From NCBI GenBank assembly GCA_020091685.1, contig CM034603.1, forward strand, positions 4,667,848 to 4,731,847: a stretch of 64,000 nucleotides of DNA, read 5' to 3'. This DNA is from Lutjanus erythropterus (taxonomy: Eukaryota > Chordata > Actinopteri > Lutjaniformes > Lutjanidae). Position numbers and translations under genes: made by a program. Each line of letters begins with the position of its first letter. Positions within the stretch are counted from its first letter, which is position 1. Of this stretch, positions 33,701 to 45,129 are shown piece by piece. Below the pieces are notes generated by a model. That model was not told the origin of the DNA. It saw only the letters and a list, made by a program, of their open reading frames with translations, and did no database searches.

Positions 33701-35691
33701 GTAAAAATTTTGTTAAACGTTTTTTGGTTGTGCTTACATTCAACAAGAGAGATCATGTTTCTGCCTCCATCAGTTGAAATTGTAAATAGATTTGAACACA
33801 TTTCTGTGGGCTGGTTGTTCACAGGGTGGGACAGAATCAATTTCAAACGGTGGGGTGCACTATTCTGTTTATATTTGAGCTCGACAACCAAACAAATCCA
33901 AAACATTTTCCATCCCCAGACACAAATGATACCTCTTGCTTGATCGGCTGTTGTGTGGCTCAGTCTGAGACACTTTTTGTTTACCATTTACAAAGCCAGG
34001 GCTGTGTAGAAATATTTGATTTTTTTCAGGACTGCGAGGAGGATTAGAATGCCACACCCCACTTTTAATCTCGCTGTAAAACCTGGTGCTGTATAATGAT
34101 AAATAAATATACTTTGTACCTTGTACAAAGAATGACACAGTTTCAGATATCACCTCTGTCAGATCCAACCTTTTGTCAATCTGTAACTGTAGATTATCTA
34201 CCCATCATATCTAACCTGAAGATAGTTAAGTTTATCATCTTCCTCACCTCTTCCAGCGCCAGCTTCTCGTTGGCCTGTCGCAGGTCCTGGCTCATTGTAT
34301 GGATGATGTGCTCATGTCGTTGGGCCGTTGCAGCCATTTTTTGGCTCCTGTCCTGCAGGGCAGAGATCTCTCTGCGGTAGGCTGATACAGTCTCCTGGAG
34401 CATCTCGTATCTGATGTACGCAGACACACAGAACACGCACACACTGTATAAAAATGATGTCCAAGTAGTGAAACTTGAGGCAGGTGCAGCAGCAGAACTG
34501 GACCTAACAAACCTCTTGTTGCTGAACTCTAGCTGAGAGGTGATCTTGGCGTGGCTGGAGCGCAGTTCTGTCAGCTGCTTCTGCAGCTTATCGTTGGTTT
34601 CATTCAACATCCTGTCATTCTCTGCCTTCTCCTTCTTATACAGGGTGAAGGCATCATTCAGCTGGAAAGGCACAGACACACACATCTACTCAGAAGAGCT
34701 ACTGAATTTAAAGATTTCTTTTTCCTCCTAGTTCATACGAAGACGAAGAGAAGCGCTGATGTTTGTGAGTACCTGTTTTAAAGCAGCTTTAGCCTGAGCT
34801 GTCTGTGCTGACTCAGCAGCAGCAGCTCTCTGAGGAGTTGAGCGAGTAGCTGGGACTGAGGGTCTGGCATGTGCAGGGTGGGACGAAGAATCCGGACCTG
34901 CAGACACACATGAAAACAACATAACACTGACTGTTTTAAACTAATTCTCCACAAAGGCCCATATACTGTGGATGTGAGTATTTTTACGTCACCTTGAGGA
35001 GGCAGGTTGAAGCCGGTGCTCTGTGTCAGCAGGGCCTTGTACATGTCTCTCTGTCTGGCACTGGAGTCAGCCAGCTGTTTCTGCTGGTTCCTCTGCTCTT
35101 TCAGCTGCTCCACCTCCTTCTGAAGCTTATTCACACTGGCCTCCAGCTCTGTCACGCTGAGGGAAACCAGAGACGGAGCTCGTGTTTACAATACAACATT
35201 ATATAACATTTGCTGGTGAGGATTTGCTTTTCTTTGTCATTGACGGCAGTAAATGAAGAGTCTTTGGGTTTTTGGGCTGTGATCAGTATGGTTACTTTAA
35301 AGATACTGAGCTGATGGCTGGTTTGTTACTTGAACTTCTGTAAAATGTCACTGTTTGTAGCTGATGCCAGTTTATTGAAATCTATGGAAAACTACCGTGC
35401 TGATGTTACTTGGCTCTTCTGTTTCTCCTTCTCCTCCTCCATCACCCTCAGCCTTCCCAGCAGGCTTTGGTTCTGCCTCTGCAGCTCCTCCACGCTGCGG
35501 AAGGACAGCTGGCGCGAACCGATGACCTCAGAGGTGCTGGAGATGTTGGAGGAGCTGCCGTCGTCCTTGGACACCCGATTACCTCTGGCTTCCTCCAGCT
35601 CAACCAGAAGAGAACGGACCTGGACAAGAGACACCAAACAAAGCAGATCCATTTGACTGCATTGAGATTGCTTCAAAAGCATGTATTGTTT

Positions 35692-35738
<47 letters not shown>

Positions 35739-37557
35739 CTGTGTAGATGTATCCTCCAGCTGTCTTTCTATTCTCAGCTTGTCTCTCTCCAGGGCTTCAC
35801 AGCGTTGCTTGAGCTCCTCTTTCTCTTTCTGCAAACTGTAGATCTCCTAAATGACAAAGAGTCAACAAAATACATGTTAATCTTAACAGAAAATGTTGTT
35901 ATCTGGAATCAAAAGATGAGTAAATCTGAACAGAAGCGAGTTCTCCCAGACCGTTCGAGCCTGCTCCAGTTTGTTACACAGGGAGGCCATGGATCTCTGC
36001 ATGCTCTCGTACTCCTCTCTCTGACGCTTGAGGACGGGAGCCTTGGACTCGACCTCCTGGACGATCTCGTCCAGCACGCGGCTAACCCTCCTGGTCTCCT
36101 GCTTCTCGAGCTGAAGCTGCGTCTGACACTCTGCATACGCGTTGTATAGCTGAACACAGGGATAGAAGAATAATAATTCATACATACTACAACAAATACA
36201 CTAAATCATGGTGTGTAGACAAGTTATTGAATCTTCATTATAAAAACATATGAAGATTGCAGAAAGCCAAAGTCTACACTTCAGGGAATAATACTGGTGG
36301 TTTTCTCTGTTTTTGCCTCAAAAGTACAAACTGAATGTAGCTTATACCTCGTGAACAGTTTTGATTACTTATTTCAGGCATGCATAACTTACAAAAAAAG
36401 TGGTTGAATCCAATGTATGTAAGAAACTGCAGTCTATAAATTAGCTTAGCTTTGTTTCCTAATATTTATTTAACAAAATGAAAGATAATGCTGTGTGAAA
36501 TGATAACATCTATAATGTAATGACAGAAAAACGTCTGTTGATTCATTTCATACTCTACTGCCTGCAAAGAAGCAGGCAGGAATTTTGCAAGACGGCAACA
36601 CAAACAAACATGGAGGAGAGTGGATGTGGCACAGAGAACAGGGTAACTCCAAACAGGACGAGCATTCTAACCAGACAAAATGAGAAGATAAAATGAGAAG
36701 CTTGTGGCTAAAAGAGGGGCTACCTCTGTCTCATGGATGTGATTTGGGTATGAAAAATCTGATGTGGACCAAAAAATGCATTTAATATGGTAATTGTGCT
36801 GCAGACTGGTCCCCACAACAGACTCAAACATTACTATTATTATAAGACCTTTAATCTACTTTAGTGAGTTTTAAAGTTGGGATGCATCGATAGCACTTTT
36901 TTTCAGACCGAGTACACGTACTTACATTTGGGTATTTGCCAATAATGAGTATCGATACAAGTACTTAATAATGCCATTAAAATTCTTACAATAACTTTAA
37001 AAACTTGTTTTATTTTAATTAGATGTTCACTTTCTAAATGTAACAAATAATTGTTGCTGTTTCCTGCTACAAGTGTAACCATAGTTACTATACACATGAC
37101 ATTTTTAGGTTATTTGTAGTAAGTTACTGTACTGATTTTGTGTTCCTTATCAAGCTGTGTAGTTTACTGTGTACGATATATTTCAGTACAATAATTTCAC
37201 AGACTTGCAGAATTAAGTTTACTATTATAAATGGTATTATATATTATATTTATTTCATTATCATTTACAGCATTTTAACTGGTATTTTAATTTAACATTT
37301 ACATGTGTAGTATTTAAGTTTCTTCTTCATGTCCATCTTGTCTAAGAGCTAATTAGTTTCTACCTGTCATTGTTTATGGGGGACAGGTATGAATGTGGTG
37401 CCATGTGTGCACTTCCCACTGATATGATTTCTGCTATGACCCATTAAACTCACATCGAAGAACTTCATGCCAGGCTTGACGATGGCAGCGATGGCAGCTG
37501 CTGATGGACACATGGAGTCCAACTGCTCCTCAGTCAGGGAGGGCCCACCTGGAACAC

Positions 37558-37602
<45 letters not shown>

Positions 37603-40600
37603 CAATAAAGATCATCTAGTGTGTATGGACATAATTGGACACACACATCTAGGAATGAAAGTTAGATATAAAATATCCCTAGTGTGTGTGTGTATATATT
37701 CTTACAGCAGTGTTTGCCAGAAGCCTTCATTGTGGCGTTTTCTAGCTCTTTCTCCATCTTCTTGATCTTCTCTCTAAGCTCCGCCTCAAGCCTCGTCTTC
37801 AGTTCTTCTCCCTCTGACACTTTCTTTTCTAGAGTCTTGTTGGCTGCAAAAACAGGAACATCAATCACACAGGTCGGACTTAATAGATGGAAAGCTACAC
37901 TTCACTCACAAAAATACAGCATTTTCCTGATTCACCTTTTTTTTATCCTTTAGCTGCTCAGTTCAATTCAAGATTATAATACAATTACAATTATCAGTCA
38001 GCCAAACACAACTAATGGCGTGAGGATGGGATAAACCTCAGGCTTCCACATATGATCATTTAGAAATTCTGTTTTACAAATTGAAAAGAGCATTCAGGAC
38101 AAACCGATAAGCAGCAATCACACCTTCAGTTTTACACTTTCCTGGGAGATTTGAAAAACTTGAGTCATACCTTCTCCACTGTCTTTCACCAGCTTGGTGA
38201 GTTCTTCCACCGCTCTGCTCAGTTCTTGGCTCTTGGTCTCCATGTCTGTTGCTGCCCCCTACACAATGTGACAGTTAAATGTGGAGATGATGCTTAGTAT
38301 TTCTCTACATTTACAGAATATATTTTCCAGGGTTGCCTTGCAGTGACTCTCACCTTGTAGAGTGAAGAGAGTTTGATATGAGCGTTGAGCTCATTGCGGT
38401 ATTTCTCCTCCATGGTGCTCCGCTCGTCTTTAGCCTGCAGACACACACACACAAAGACCATGAAAACAATTAACACTACGAATGTACTCATACCTGTATT
38501 GTCGTTCTAGTGACGAGCCGGTCTTCTGAGTTCTGCTCAGCATCCCGTTGAAATTGATCCAGAAGATCTTTGACTTTTATATAATATTGCCAATTGACTT
38601 GGATATTTTACTTTTGATATAATTCATAGGTGGCTTTAAGCATATTTTTTATCTACCTACTTCTGTCTAAGGATGGGCTGATACCATACTCAGTATCAGT
38701 CCCATACTGGCTATAATCACTGGATCAGATATTGTTAAATATAAAAAGTGTATTCTGATATTATCCATCAGCCTAAATTATCATGTAAATGCTTCACTAA
38801 ACTTTGAGGAACATCCAGTAAAGAGAGATGTTCTGTATTTATGTAATGTATTTGTTTCATTTTGAATGTCTGAATTGTACTGACCAACAAAAACACTATA
38901 AAAACAAGCAGTAGTGTTGTATGTCATGTTTTAGGATATGACATTCTTCTTTCATGGGAGCAGATTTTTTTTCCACAGTCTGAGCACGGTGTTTCTAGGG
39001 TTTTTTTTTTTTGCTAGGCTAAGCAAAGATTATCCTTACAAATGTATTATTAACAGCTTAATTGTTTAAGAGAAAGAAAAAGATGGTATGGATGTTGACA
39101 GATGCTCAAGGCTGCTGTATTGATATCAGTAACATGAAAAAGTGGTATTGAGTCATCCCTATTTCTACCTACTACTTTATAACCTACTATTACTTCATGA
39201 AATTTAAATTCAGACACTCTTCAAATTTCTGCTTCATTTATCATGACTTTCTTATGGGTTAGGGTTAGGTGAGTTTATACAATTCATCTGACTTAGATTT
39301 TGTGTTCATTTATTAGAATCAGATCAACTGGTTTGCATTTTCAGTTCTACTGTATCCAAATGTGGCTCCAAATTCTTACCACAACAAAATAGATTTGTAT
39401 CACCTGCAAATAATGCAGGCTCCAGTATTTTGCAGACTAAATATATGTTAAGTATGTACAGTATAAACAACAATGTTCCCAACCCTAAGCCCTGGGGAAT
39501 CCCACAAGTTAAATATATGCTACTGTAAATGTAAAGTAAATGGTATAGCACCTGTTGTGGTGTCATAGAAATAAAAAAAGAATAAAAAAACAATCTTGGT
39601 TTGGAGGAAGGTTATTCAAAAGTCTCTGACCACCATGAGACCACACTTGATATTTAGCTAGGACATCAGAACAGACAACAGTCCCTATTTTGAGGACCTG
39701 AGATTGTTTACAGTGGTGTGAGAACCTTCATCTATCTTAGACAGCTACCTACAACCATCTTAAAACTGTCTGTCCATGAAGTGTTTCTGTGAGGACAACA
39801 CTGGTGTGTTTATGTTACCTGTTTCAGTTTGTTGTTGAGGTCTGTGGCTCTTTTACTCTGGCTTTCATTGGTTTCCTTTAGAGAAGTGAGCTGACTTTCC
39901 AGTCTCGTCACCTGTTGAAGGGACAAGTTATTTCAAAAGACATTAGATTTCTTGCCGACTGATACATCATCTGCCAGATTGGCTCTAACAAGATCACATC
40001 CCTGTGACTTTCAAATATGTCAGTGACATTTAGGAATATAGATCAATAAACCAACAAAGCCTCTAAAGAATGAATATAAACTTTTACTACTGAATGTGTA
40101 TATTGTTTGTGTGTTACCTGGTCCTTGCTGGTCTTCAGACTGCCCTGTAGCTCCAGTATCTCTTTGCCTTTCTCCCTGTTGGTCTTCAACAGCTCCTCAG
40201 TTTTGGTCTTCAGTTCTGCAGATAACCACTCAATCTTCTTCTCCAGTAACTCTTTCTCCTGCTCCATGCGCTTCTCCCGGTGCTACAATGTATAAACACG
40301 GGACACAGCCATACTCACAAAGAGCATATTACAAATGTGAGACTTGTAGTTGGCACTTAAAAATTAAGTATGTGGGTCCAATAAAGTCGTGCACTGAGGA
40401 TTTGTAACCAGTGGATCCATTAGTAAGTGGACATTAAATACAATACCACTAATAGCAGGCAAACAAAAAAGACTGGCCAACAGTATACATCCAAAAATGC
40501 AAATAAACATTGGAGGAAGTAGCATTAGATATATGTAACAGACTGACTTTGTATTTAAAGAGAATTTACAAAGTTTTAAAGTTATTTATTCACAGTCAAC

Positions 40601-41055
40601 AGTCTCCTTAAAGCCGGTCTCTGTCATTGGACAAACTGCACCTTAATGCATTTTCCACCTAAGCTCTGGTGGTCTCCATGAAATGTGGTGTGTACCTGCA
40701 CAGAGGTCTCAGATGATTGGATATCATCCAGTTTTAACTGCAGCTCCATCTTAACTTTGCTGGTCTCCAACAGCTTCTCATTCAGACGCTTCACATCCTC
40801 TGCAAGCACAAACGCAAATGAAAATTTGCAGAAAAACCTTAAAATGGAACTCCTAACCAAGGAGGAGGGATAGAAGGTGTTGTGTGCTGCAGATTGCTAT
40901 TGAGGCAGACAGGCTGTATGAACAAAATTAACTCGGCATGAAAAACAGAACACTAACTGTTACCACTATAACTAAACACAAACGTGTGTTTACAGATGCA
41001 TAACATGCAATATTAACATACAATGTATCCAGATTCATTTCTTTGGACTGTGTGT

Positions 41056-41124
<69 letters not shown>

Positions 41125-44100
41125 TGTAAACCTGATATCTTACCAGTAAGGTTTTCCACCTCTTGCGTCCTCTTCTCCAGCAGCCTTGCCAGCTCTCTCT
41201 TCTCCGCCTCAATCTCATACTTGGTCTTGGTTTGCTGCAGCCACATACACACACAGATTACATACAGAACATTAACTATGAATACTAAATACTATCCAGA
41301 CTTTGTACAAAAGAAACATATTTAACTTAATTGGCTTCAAATGGCAGCAGTCCTGTAAAGTCCTGTGTATAAACTGTATATTTCCACAGGTCTGTTCATA
41401 CAGAACAAAAGGTTTTAATTTAAATACTAATAGGTCAGATTAAGATTGACATAATCTCTTCACTTACCAGTCAAAAATGTCACATGACAGATTAATCCTA
41501 TTACATCTTTTATTTTTAACACAATTCTGAAAAAATGAATTCATGCTCCTAATATTTTTGTGCTTTAACTCATTTAGATTTTGAAAATAAATGTATGTTT
41601 AATTGTGTTCTTAAATTAGTGAAATTAAAAGAGCAGTAGCTCTTTCAGAAGCAGTGAAAATGACTGCAGACTTATTTTAACACAACCCAACCCATCATTC
41701 ACAGTACATCCTCACGAGGTGCATGGATGTGTTTACCTGTTGTGTCGGTTTGTCTTCAGAGCTCTCTCCTTCGATTCCCTTCAGAGTGCTCAGCTCTTCA
41801 TCTGCACAGGGAGAAGCAGTAAGATGCTATTCAGAAAAAGTTTTTAAATTTAATGTTTAGACATTCTATCTTTGTTTAAAGCCAGGGTTTACATGACTAC
41901 CTCTGCACTATATGGTAACAGTTAAAGACTACAGCACACTGAATTTGAAATGAAACAACTAACATAGAAATGATGACTTTCATTTCAACAGCATATATAT
42001 TACAGACAAACTCAATCATTCCAGAACTGTAATTAGTGTCACAGATCATATCTGCTAACACTGTATTATATCTTCTATATCTGCTTGTTAGAGGTAACAT
42101 ATAGCTTTAATTTTAATCAAAACTGAGTGACAACTATAGGAACTATATCCTCTAAAGTTTGTAACAATGCATGTTTGCATAGAAGATTTTCTTCATCACT
42201 CTTTCTTTTACTTAAAAAGCATGATACCTGGGTATTCTGCCCCAGTTTTAAGCTAAATGGGCACGGTCACTTCAAAATATATAACAATATTATTTTACAA
42301 CTATACAATCAGTTAACACATGAAAGGAGGAGATGTTAAATTGTGCCTAAGAAAGCAGATGGGCCAGATACTGAAGTGTTAACTTCATTCAGTGTTAATG
42401 TAGACAGCATGCTGCATGGTGACACCTGCCACTGCATGGTAAAAGACTTGAATGACTCTACGGTGGACCGCATTGAAATTAAAAAACACTTTTCAATTTC
42501 AGAACTGTGCACACCCATGAATGCCATTTTAAGGTAACAGCTCAGCCGATAGAAGAATGAATCCTTTAAGCAGTCATTCAAAATTAAGAATCATGCTTTA
42601 AGTAAGTCAGGGAGTTGAGTCTGAGAAGTGACAGCTGTTTCCTTGAAGCTCTGACTCCTCAATCACTGAAGGTACGAAGTTTAGAGTATAGTGATAGTAG
42701 TGTGTGAAAACTCACTGAGTTTTTTATTCTCCTCCTTGAGTGCCTGCAGGTCTTTGGTGGCAGTCAGGATCTGTTCCTGACTCTCTGCCAGTCTCTTTTC
42801 AATGTCAAAGTACTGCTGTTCTGTAGGGGCAGAGATAATTCAATGAGAATAAATGTTGAGACACAGTACACATCGTACAACTTAATAACTGCATCACACA
42901 GTATCACACAAGTATAGCTTTAAACTATCATTCATTACTGTCTGTTGAAAGACTCTGGTTTGAAATGGCAACAGATTTTATCAGCAGCAGCTATTCAGCT
43001 TTGTAAACTGGAATCATATAGTGTAGGATTGTAACTATTGATTATTTTCACAGTCAATTAATGGGTCAGTTGTTTACTCTATTAATCAATTAACAGTTGT
43101 TTGCCTATAAAATGTGAAAAATGTTGATCAGTGTTTTTCAAAGCTGAAGATGATGTCCTCAAATGTCTTGTTTTGCCCACAAACAAAAGATATTCATATT
43201 ATTGTAACAGAGGAGTAAACATCCCAACTTAAGAAGCTGGAATCAGAGAATTTTGACTTTTTTTCTTTAAGAAAATTACTCAAATCAATTAAACAATTAT
43301 CAAAATACTAGATTAATTTAATAATCAATTAATAATCGATTATTTGATTAATCGTTGCAGCTTTAATATAGCAGTCTGACATACATGCTTTGATTTCGTG
43401 TATGTCACTAAGTCGAGGCTATATGGATGTCATACATATCCACATCTCACACAGATACAGGCGCAGATTCTGAACATTAATGACCATCAAACTGTAATGT
43501 TTCTTATCAGCCAACTATGCTAAAATTGACAATTCTCAATGGAACCGTTGTGTAATTTATAGTGTAGGATGGATTCATATCCTGAAACCACGTTTTCTTA
43601 ACTACAGAATTAATACTTGTGCATTGAGCAGCTTTTTAGAATGCCAAACTTCACTTTAGTTTATGGTAATGTATCAATTACTCTATTAATAGCAGATATA
43701 TAACGTTACATATAACAAACCTTCACCCATTTGGTTGTTTGGGAAGTGTTCTTCAATTCGGCATTAATTTCACACACCATACTGTAAGTGCTTAAATAAA
43801 TTCTCAAATGTAAAAACTGATGGCAAAACTCTCTTCCGCCAAAGTTAGCCGTTACACATCATCGTAGCTAACGTTAGCGGCCAGTTATAAGCATTGTCGA
43901 TCACATACATCATTAATTTCATTGCCGAATTTACCAGAACACAGCTTCATAGTATACTGGAGTTTGACATGGGGCTTCTATTATAGCTTACATGCTAATC
44001 AGCTAATTAATTTCTACATACCGCTGTCTGCTTTGAACCGCTCATGCTGCGTCTTGAGCGCCTCGTTAGCACTCTGCAGCTCCGTTACAAACTTCTCGAG

Positions 44101-44172
44101 CTTGTTCTGGGCGCCTTTCGGGAGTTTGTTCAGCTCAGTCCGCTCCAACACCTGCAGCAGGACGGCCGCCAT
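12942..44172 (-). CDS. tpr: Nuclear basket nucleoporin TPR
   Basis: Large coiled-coil protein of the nuclear-pore basket, acting in mRNA export quality control, chromatin exclusion at pores and spindle checkpoint. About 55 coding exons and roughly 2,500 residues (human 2,363). The start codon at 44172-44170 sits in GAGATGG and opens [20 protein letters not shown], near-identical to human TPR. Recognisable blocks follow in human order: [142 protein letters not shown], an acidic run, [23 protein letters not shown] and a final Gly/Arg tail ending GAMGRGGLA-stop. Exon lists are in the three block entries. Exons from 19326 upward read cleanly, while those below about 16.7 kb show small frame breaks. 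Shares a divergent promoter region with odr4. Confidence 0.97.
14281..14421. repeat. Foldback element with about 50-base arms
   Basis: Left arm 14281-14332 (AGTTGTAAAAGGACTACCAG...) and right arm 14370-14421 (...GGGAGTCCTTTGCAACT) are reverse complements with few mismatches. Both contain CTGTCTAACTTGCAAT, and the loop is about 37 bases containing GACTAGACCTTCATCAGGAA. It lies in a tpr intron and looks like a complete small foldback MITE. An RNA function is possible but unsupported. Confidence 0.8.
17945..18480. mobile_element. Long inverted-repeat MITE in tpr intron
   Basis: The left arm (TTGGTGTGAGTTGCAGAG ... GGAGATATCAGCTGCAATGG ... GGTGCTCAAAG) is matched in reverse by the right arm (CTTTGAGCATCACAAGC ... 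CCTGCTATCTCCAAAACTCAGCGACTCACACCAAA). The right terminus GTGAACAGTCCCTTTAAAC is the usual GGGA-TAGTTCAC type end; the left terminus is degraded. A second inner pairing surrounds AGAAAGAAAGTAGTTCC. No coding capacity. Confidence 0.75.
19003..19243. mobile_element. Small TIR element (GTTGGAC-A ends)
   Basis: TAGGGTTGGACAATGGACG at the left pairs with the reverse of CGTCGTCCAACTCTACA at the right. It is about 240 bases and non-coding, in the tpr intron between the acidic exons at 17249 and 19326. The family is not identified. Confidence 0.6.
21190..21500. repeat. AT-rich minisatellite, 20-26 base unit
   Basis: Repeated variants of AATATTTTGAGAAAAAAGTC (for example AATATTTTGCAAAAAA, AATATTTTGAGAAAAAAGT and CATAATATTTTGCAAAAAA) run through about 300 bases of tpr intron next to the exon at 21035-21105. 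The copies have drifted but keep spacing. Confidence 0.75.
23370..23692. mobile_element. MITE copy A (GGGTTGCAAAT ends)
   Basis: The left end is GGGTTGCAAATCGTAAGC ... TTTCCTTAATTGATGATTG; the interior has CTCTGACAGCATTAC and GCAGAGCACGCTCATAAAAA; the right end has GATCATCAATTAATCGCTA. It is the uninterrupted relative of the copy at 32440-33255 (opposite orientation), which defines the family's full length as about 320 bases. Non-coding. Confidence 0.75.
24108..24192 (+). repeat. tRNA-derived SINE head
   Basis: GCAGCTCAGCTGGTAGAGC gives a pol III A-box region; GTACTGAGGCTGTAAGTCC is the anticodon-arm-like middle; GCTGCTGGTTCAATAT gives a diverged B-box. Spacing is as in tRNA-derived teleost SINEs. 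The tail is cut off by the mariner-like end at about 24195. Confidence 0.7.
24195..24340 (+). mobile_element. Tc1/mariner-like end inserted in the SINE
   Basis: TACAGCTCCGGAAAAAAAATG follows a TATA stretch immediately after the SINE B-box, a start typical of a teleost mariner-type repeat with TA target. The following AAAATAAATATGAACGTGTTTTCTTTGCATTATTTG is also familiar from that repeat, but no transposase frame or far end was found. Confidence 0.5.
28047..28382. mobile_element. MITE family B copy (GCTGCAACTAATGATT ends)
   Basis: The left end GAGCTGCAATGATTAATCG pairs with the right end TCATTAGTTGCAGCCCT. Inner words (AATTAATCAGCAACTA, GTCAAAATTC, CAACATTTTCTGACATTTTA) are shared with a copy at 43018-43375 in reverse orientation. 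Intronic in tpr, non-coding. Confidence 0.75.
29007..29284. mobile_element. MITE family C copy (GGGCTGCACAATTAATCG end)
   Basis: It starts GGGCTGCACAATTAATCGCA and ends with ACTCATGCAGCCCC, whose reverse (GGGGCTGCATGAGT) matches the start. The interior repeats CAATTGCAATATCAC and AAATCGCAATTAG. Distinct from family B although both begin with GGGCTGCA. Non-coding. Confidence 0.6.
31929..31955 (-). repeat. tpr: Coding GCN repeat encoding poly-Ala in tpr
   Basis: Plus strand GGTGGTGGTGGCGGCGGCGGC; on the minus strand this reads GCC/GCG then ACC codons, giving nine Ala then four Thr. It is in frame in the exon 31859-32090 and sits at a break between coiled-coil segments. Confidence 0.85.
32440..33255. 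mobile_element. MITE copy of the 23.4-kb family carrying a nested element
   Basis: The outer parts 32440-32590 and 33110-33255 match, in reverse orientation, the two halves of the element at 23370-23692 (shared words: GCGAGTGTGCTC/GAGCACGCTC, AATGCTGTCAGAGAA, TTGCAACCCTA). The roughly 510 bases between them are absent from the other copy and carry their own ends, so this is one element inserted in another within a tpr intron. Confidence 0.75.
32597..33108. mobile_element. Nested element rich in GGTTCT / AGAACC
   Basis: Left end CTTAGAAATAAGGGTTCC and reversed right end CTCAGAAATAAAGGTGCT form a terminal inverted repeat. The interior contains more than ten GGTTCT or AGAACC/GAACCC words spaced by roughly 20-40 bases, so the whole behaves as many short inverted repeats. 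No coding frame. It resembles an abundant teleost repeat, but I cannot give a family name. Confidence 0.65.
35699..35738. repeat. (TG)n abutting a tpr splice donor
   Basis: On the minus strand the intron begins GTACACACACAC, so the CA repeat begins inside the 5' splice site of the exon at 35739-35846. Confidence 0.9.
37558..37602. repeat. (AC)n just before a tpr splice acceptor
   Basis: On the minus strand a long TG run ends about 10 bases before the acceptor (GTGTTCCAG) of the exon at 37454-37548 and takes the place of a polypyrimidine tract. Confidence 0.9.
38669..39160. mobile_element. Non-autonomous TIR element, AGGGATG-ATACCA ends
   Basis: Left AAGGATGGGCTGATACCAT and reversed right AGGGATGACTCAATACCAC match closely. 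The interior has AGTATCAGTCCCATACTGG and no transposase frame. It is about 490 bases, in a tpr intron. End sequences suggest a hAT-like or related DNA element; no clean target duplication seen. Confidence 0.65.
39324..39560 (-). mobile_element. LINE reverse-transcriptase fragment
   Basis: Minus-strand translation reads [18 protein letters not shown], then [20 protein letters not shown] and [15 protein letters not shown]. These match RT box B/C of non-LTR elements, where consensus would be GVPQGSILGPLLF and FADDTNLF. The second catalytic-box Asp appears as Gly (FAGD). It is only about 75 residues, so a dead LINE scrap in a tpr intron; which LINE clade is unclear. Confidence 0.75.
41049..41127. 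repeat. (GT)n microsatellite beside tpr exon 4
   Basis: About 75 bases of TG repeat starting 16 bases downstream (minus-strand sense CA) of the donor of the exon at 41144-41234. Longest dinucleotide tract of the GT class in the window. Confidence 0.9.
43018..43375. mobile_element. MITE family B second copy
   Basis: Ends GGATTGTAACTATTGATTATTTTCA and AATCGTTGCAGCTTTAA are inverted relatives. Interior TTTTGCCCACAAACAAAAGA and GAGAATTTTGACTTTTT correspond to the copy at 28047-28382. In the tpr intron between coding exons 1 and 2. Confidence 0.7.
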
Positions 44173-44749
44173 CTCCACCTCTCCCCCCGAAAAATAACAG
44201 TAAACGGACACCAAACTCTCCTAAAATAATTTTGTACTTTCGGCGCTGTCCGTAAACCCGCTGATAACTTACTAAGAAAGTGTCAAACTACATTCATACA
44301 AAGCCGGGATATCCGCTGTAAATTTTCAAAATAAAGCAATCATTGACAATTAAGTTACACCAGACAGCGAAACTGACAGAACAGTCAGCTGCCACTTGGA
44401 TGTATGGATGTATTTGCAGTGACTGAGCACATAATTTCTGTTTTTGTTGCAAAACACCATGTGCTCTGAATTGAAAATCATTGGTTTTAGCGGCCACTAC
44501 AATTTTATGTTGAAGAGACTTCAACCATGTTCCGCTAGCTGCTCGCCTTTCGTTGTGTAACTTGACACCATTTTGACCTCGACTAACCTACTACGACAGA
44601 GACGTGCGACGGAAATACGTCACTGCATAAAAAGCATTATGGTAAATTGAGTTTTCTCACTCTGCTGACGAACCACTGCCAGCTGTCAAAATTACAGCAA
44701 GCTGCTGATCTTCTGCTTCATATTTGACCCACTGTCTTACTTCTCTCAG
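44173..44749. promoter_or_regulatory. Divergent tpr / odr4 promoter region
   Basis: tpr starts at 44172 on the minus strand and an odr4 5' untranslated exon probably ends at 44749 (TCTCTCAG then GTATTTTC). The short space between is richer in CG dinucleotides (GGCGCTGTCCG, GACGTGCGACGG) than its surroundings. A CRE-like TACGTCA lies at about 44616-44622 followed by GCATAAAAAGC. Start sites cannot be fixed from sequence alone. Confidence 0.55.
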
Positions 44750-45129
44750 GTATTTTCATTCCTTTTATATTGTAACTTTGACCATGTAACGTCAGCTACA
44801 CGTTGCAAATTAATATTAGCTAGCTAAAGTTAGCGGGGCAGGCAGCCCTTAACCATATGACTGAGAGTGAGCTTAAGTTTTACGTGGTTTAAATAACGTT
44901 ACTTGTTGGTTCTAACTCAGTCAGCAACTGCATTTTTGTGGATAAAGCTGAACGTGAAGCCTTGGTCAGGTCTTCACTCGTTTAGCCGTGTTCTCTTCTT
45001 CTACAGCTGCTTTTCCCACCAGAAGCAGCTTTCTCATTGCTGACATACTGATAGAGGAAATCAGTGTCTATCTATGTACATGTATGATGTATGACCTCTT
45101 CATCTGTTTCCACACTCTCCACAGGCAGC

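Larger units (their letters stand above)
33491..44172 (-). other. tpr: tpr exon block 1: N-terminal coiled coil (exons 1-19)
   Basis: Coding exons in transcript order (plus-strand positions): 44022-44172, 42716-42820, 41737-41801, 41144-41234, 40696-40799, 40118-40282, 39819-39911, 38354-38434, 38171-38258, 37706-37843, 37454-37548, 35952-36149, 35739-35846, 35396-35619, 34993-35156, 34773-34897, 34513-34661, 34248-34410, 33491-33625. Phases join without a break. This part corresponds to the human region that dimerises and attaches to the pore through NUP153. Exon 12 ends at a weak donor (ACG then GTCTGG), chosen because its phase fits the next exon. Exon 16 encodes the Ser/Thr/Pro/Ala-rich break in the coil that ends AQAKAALKQ. 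Confidence 0.9.

Noticed and set aside
36870-36970. GATGCATCGATAGCAC patch with TTTGCCAATAATGAG, echoed at 47880-47960
   Set aside because: Looks like one end of a common teleost repeat in each place, but too short and diverged for bounded features.
41023-41325. Frames of alternating Cys-Val or His-Thr
   Set aside because: Translation of the GT microsatellite.
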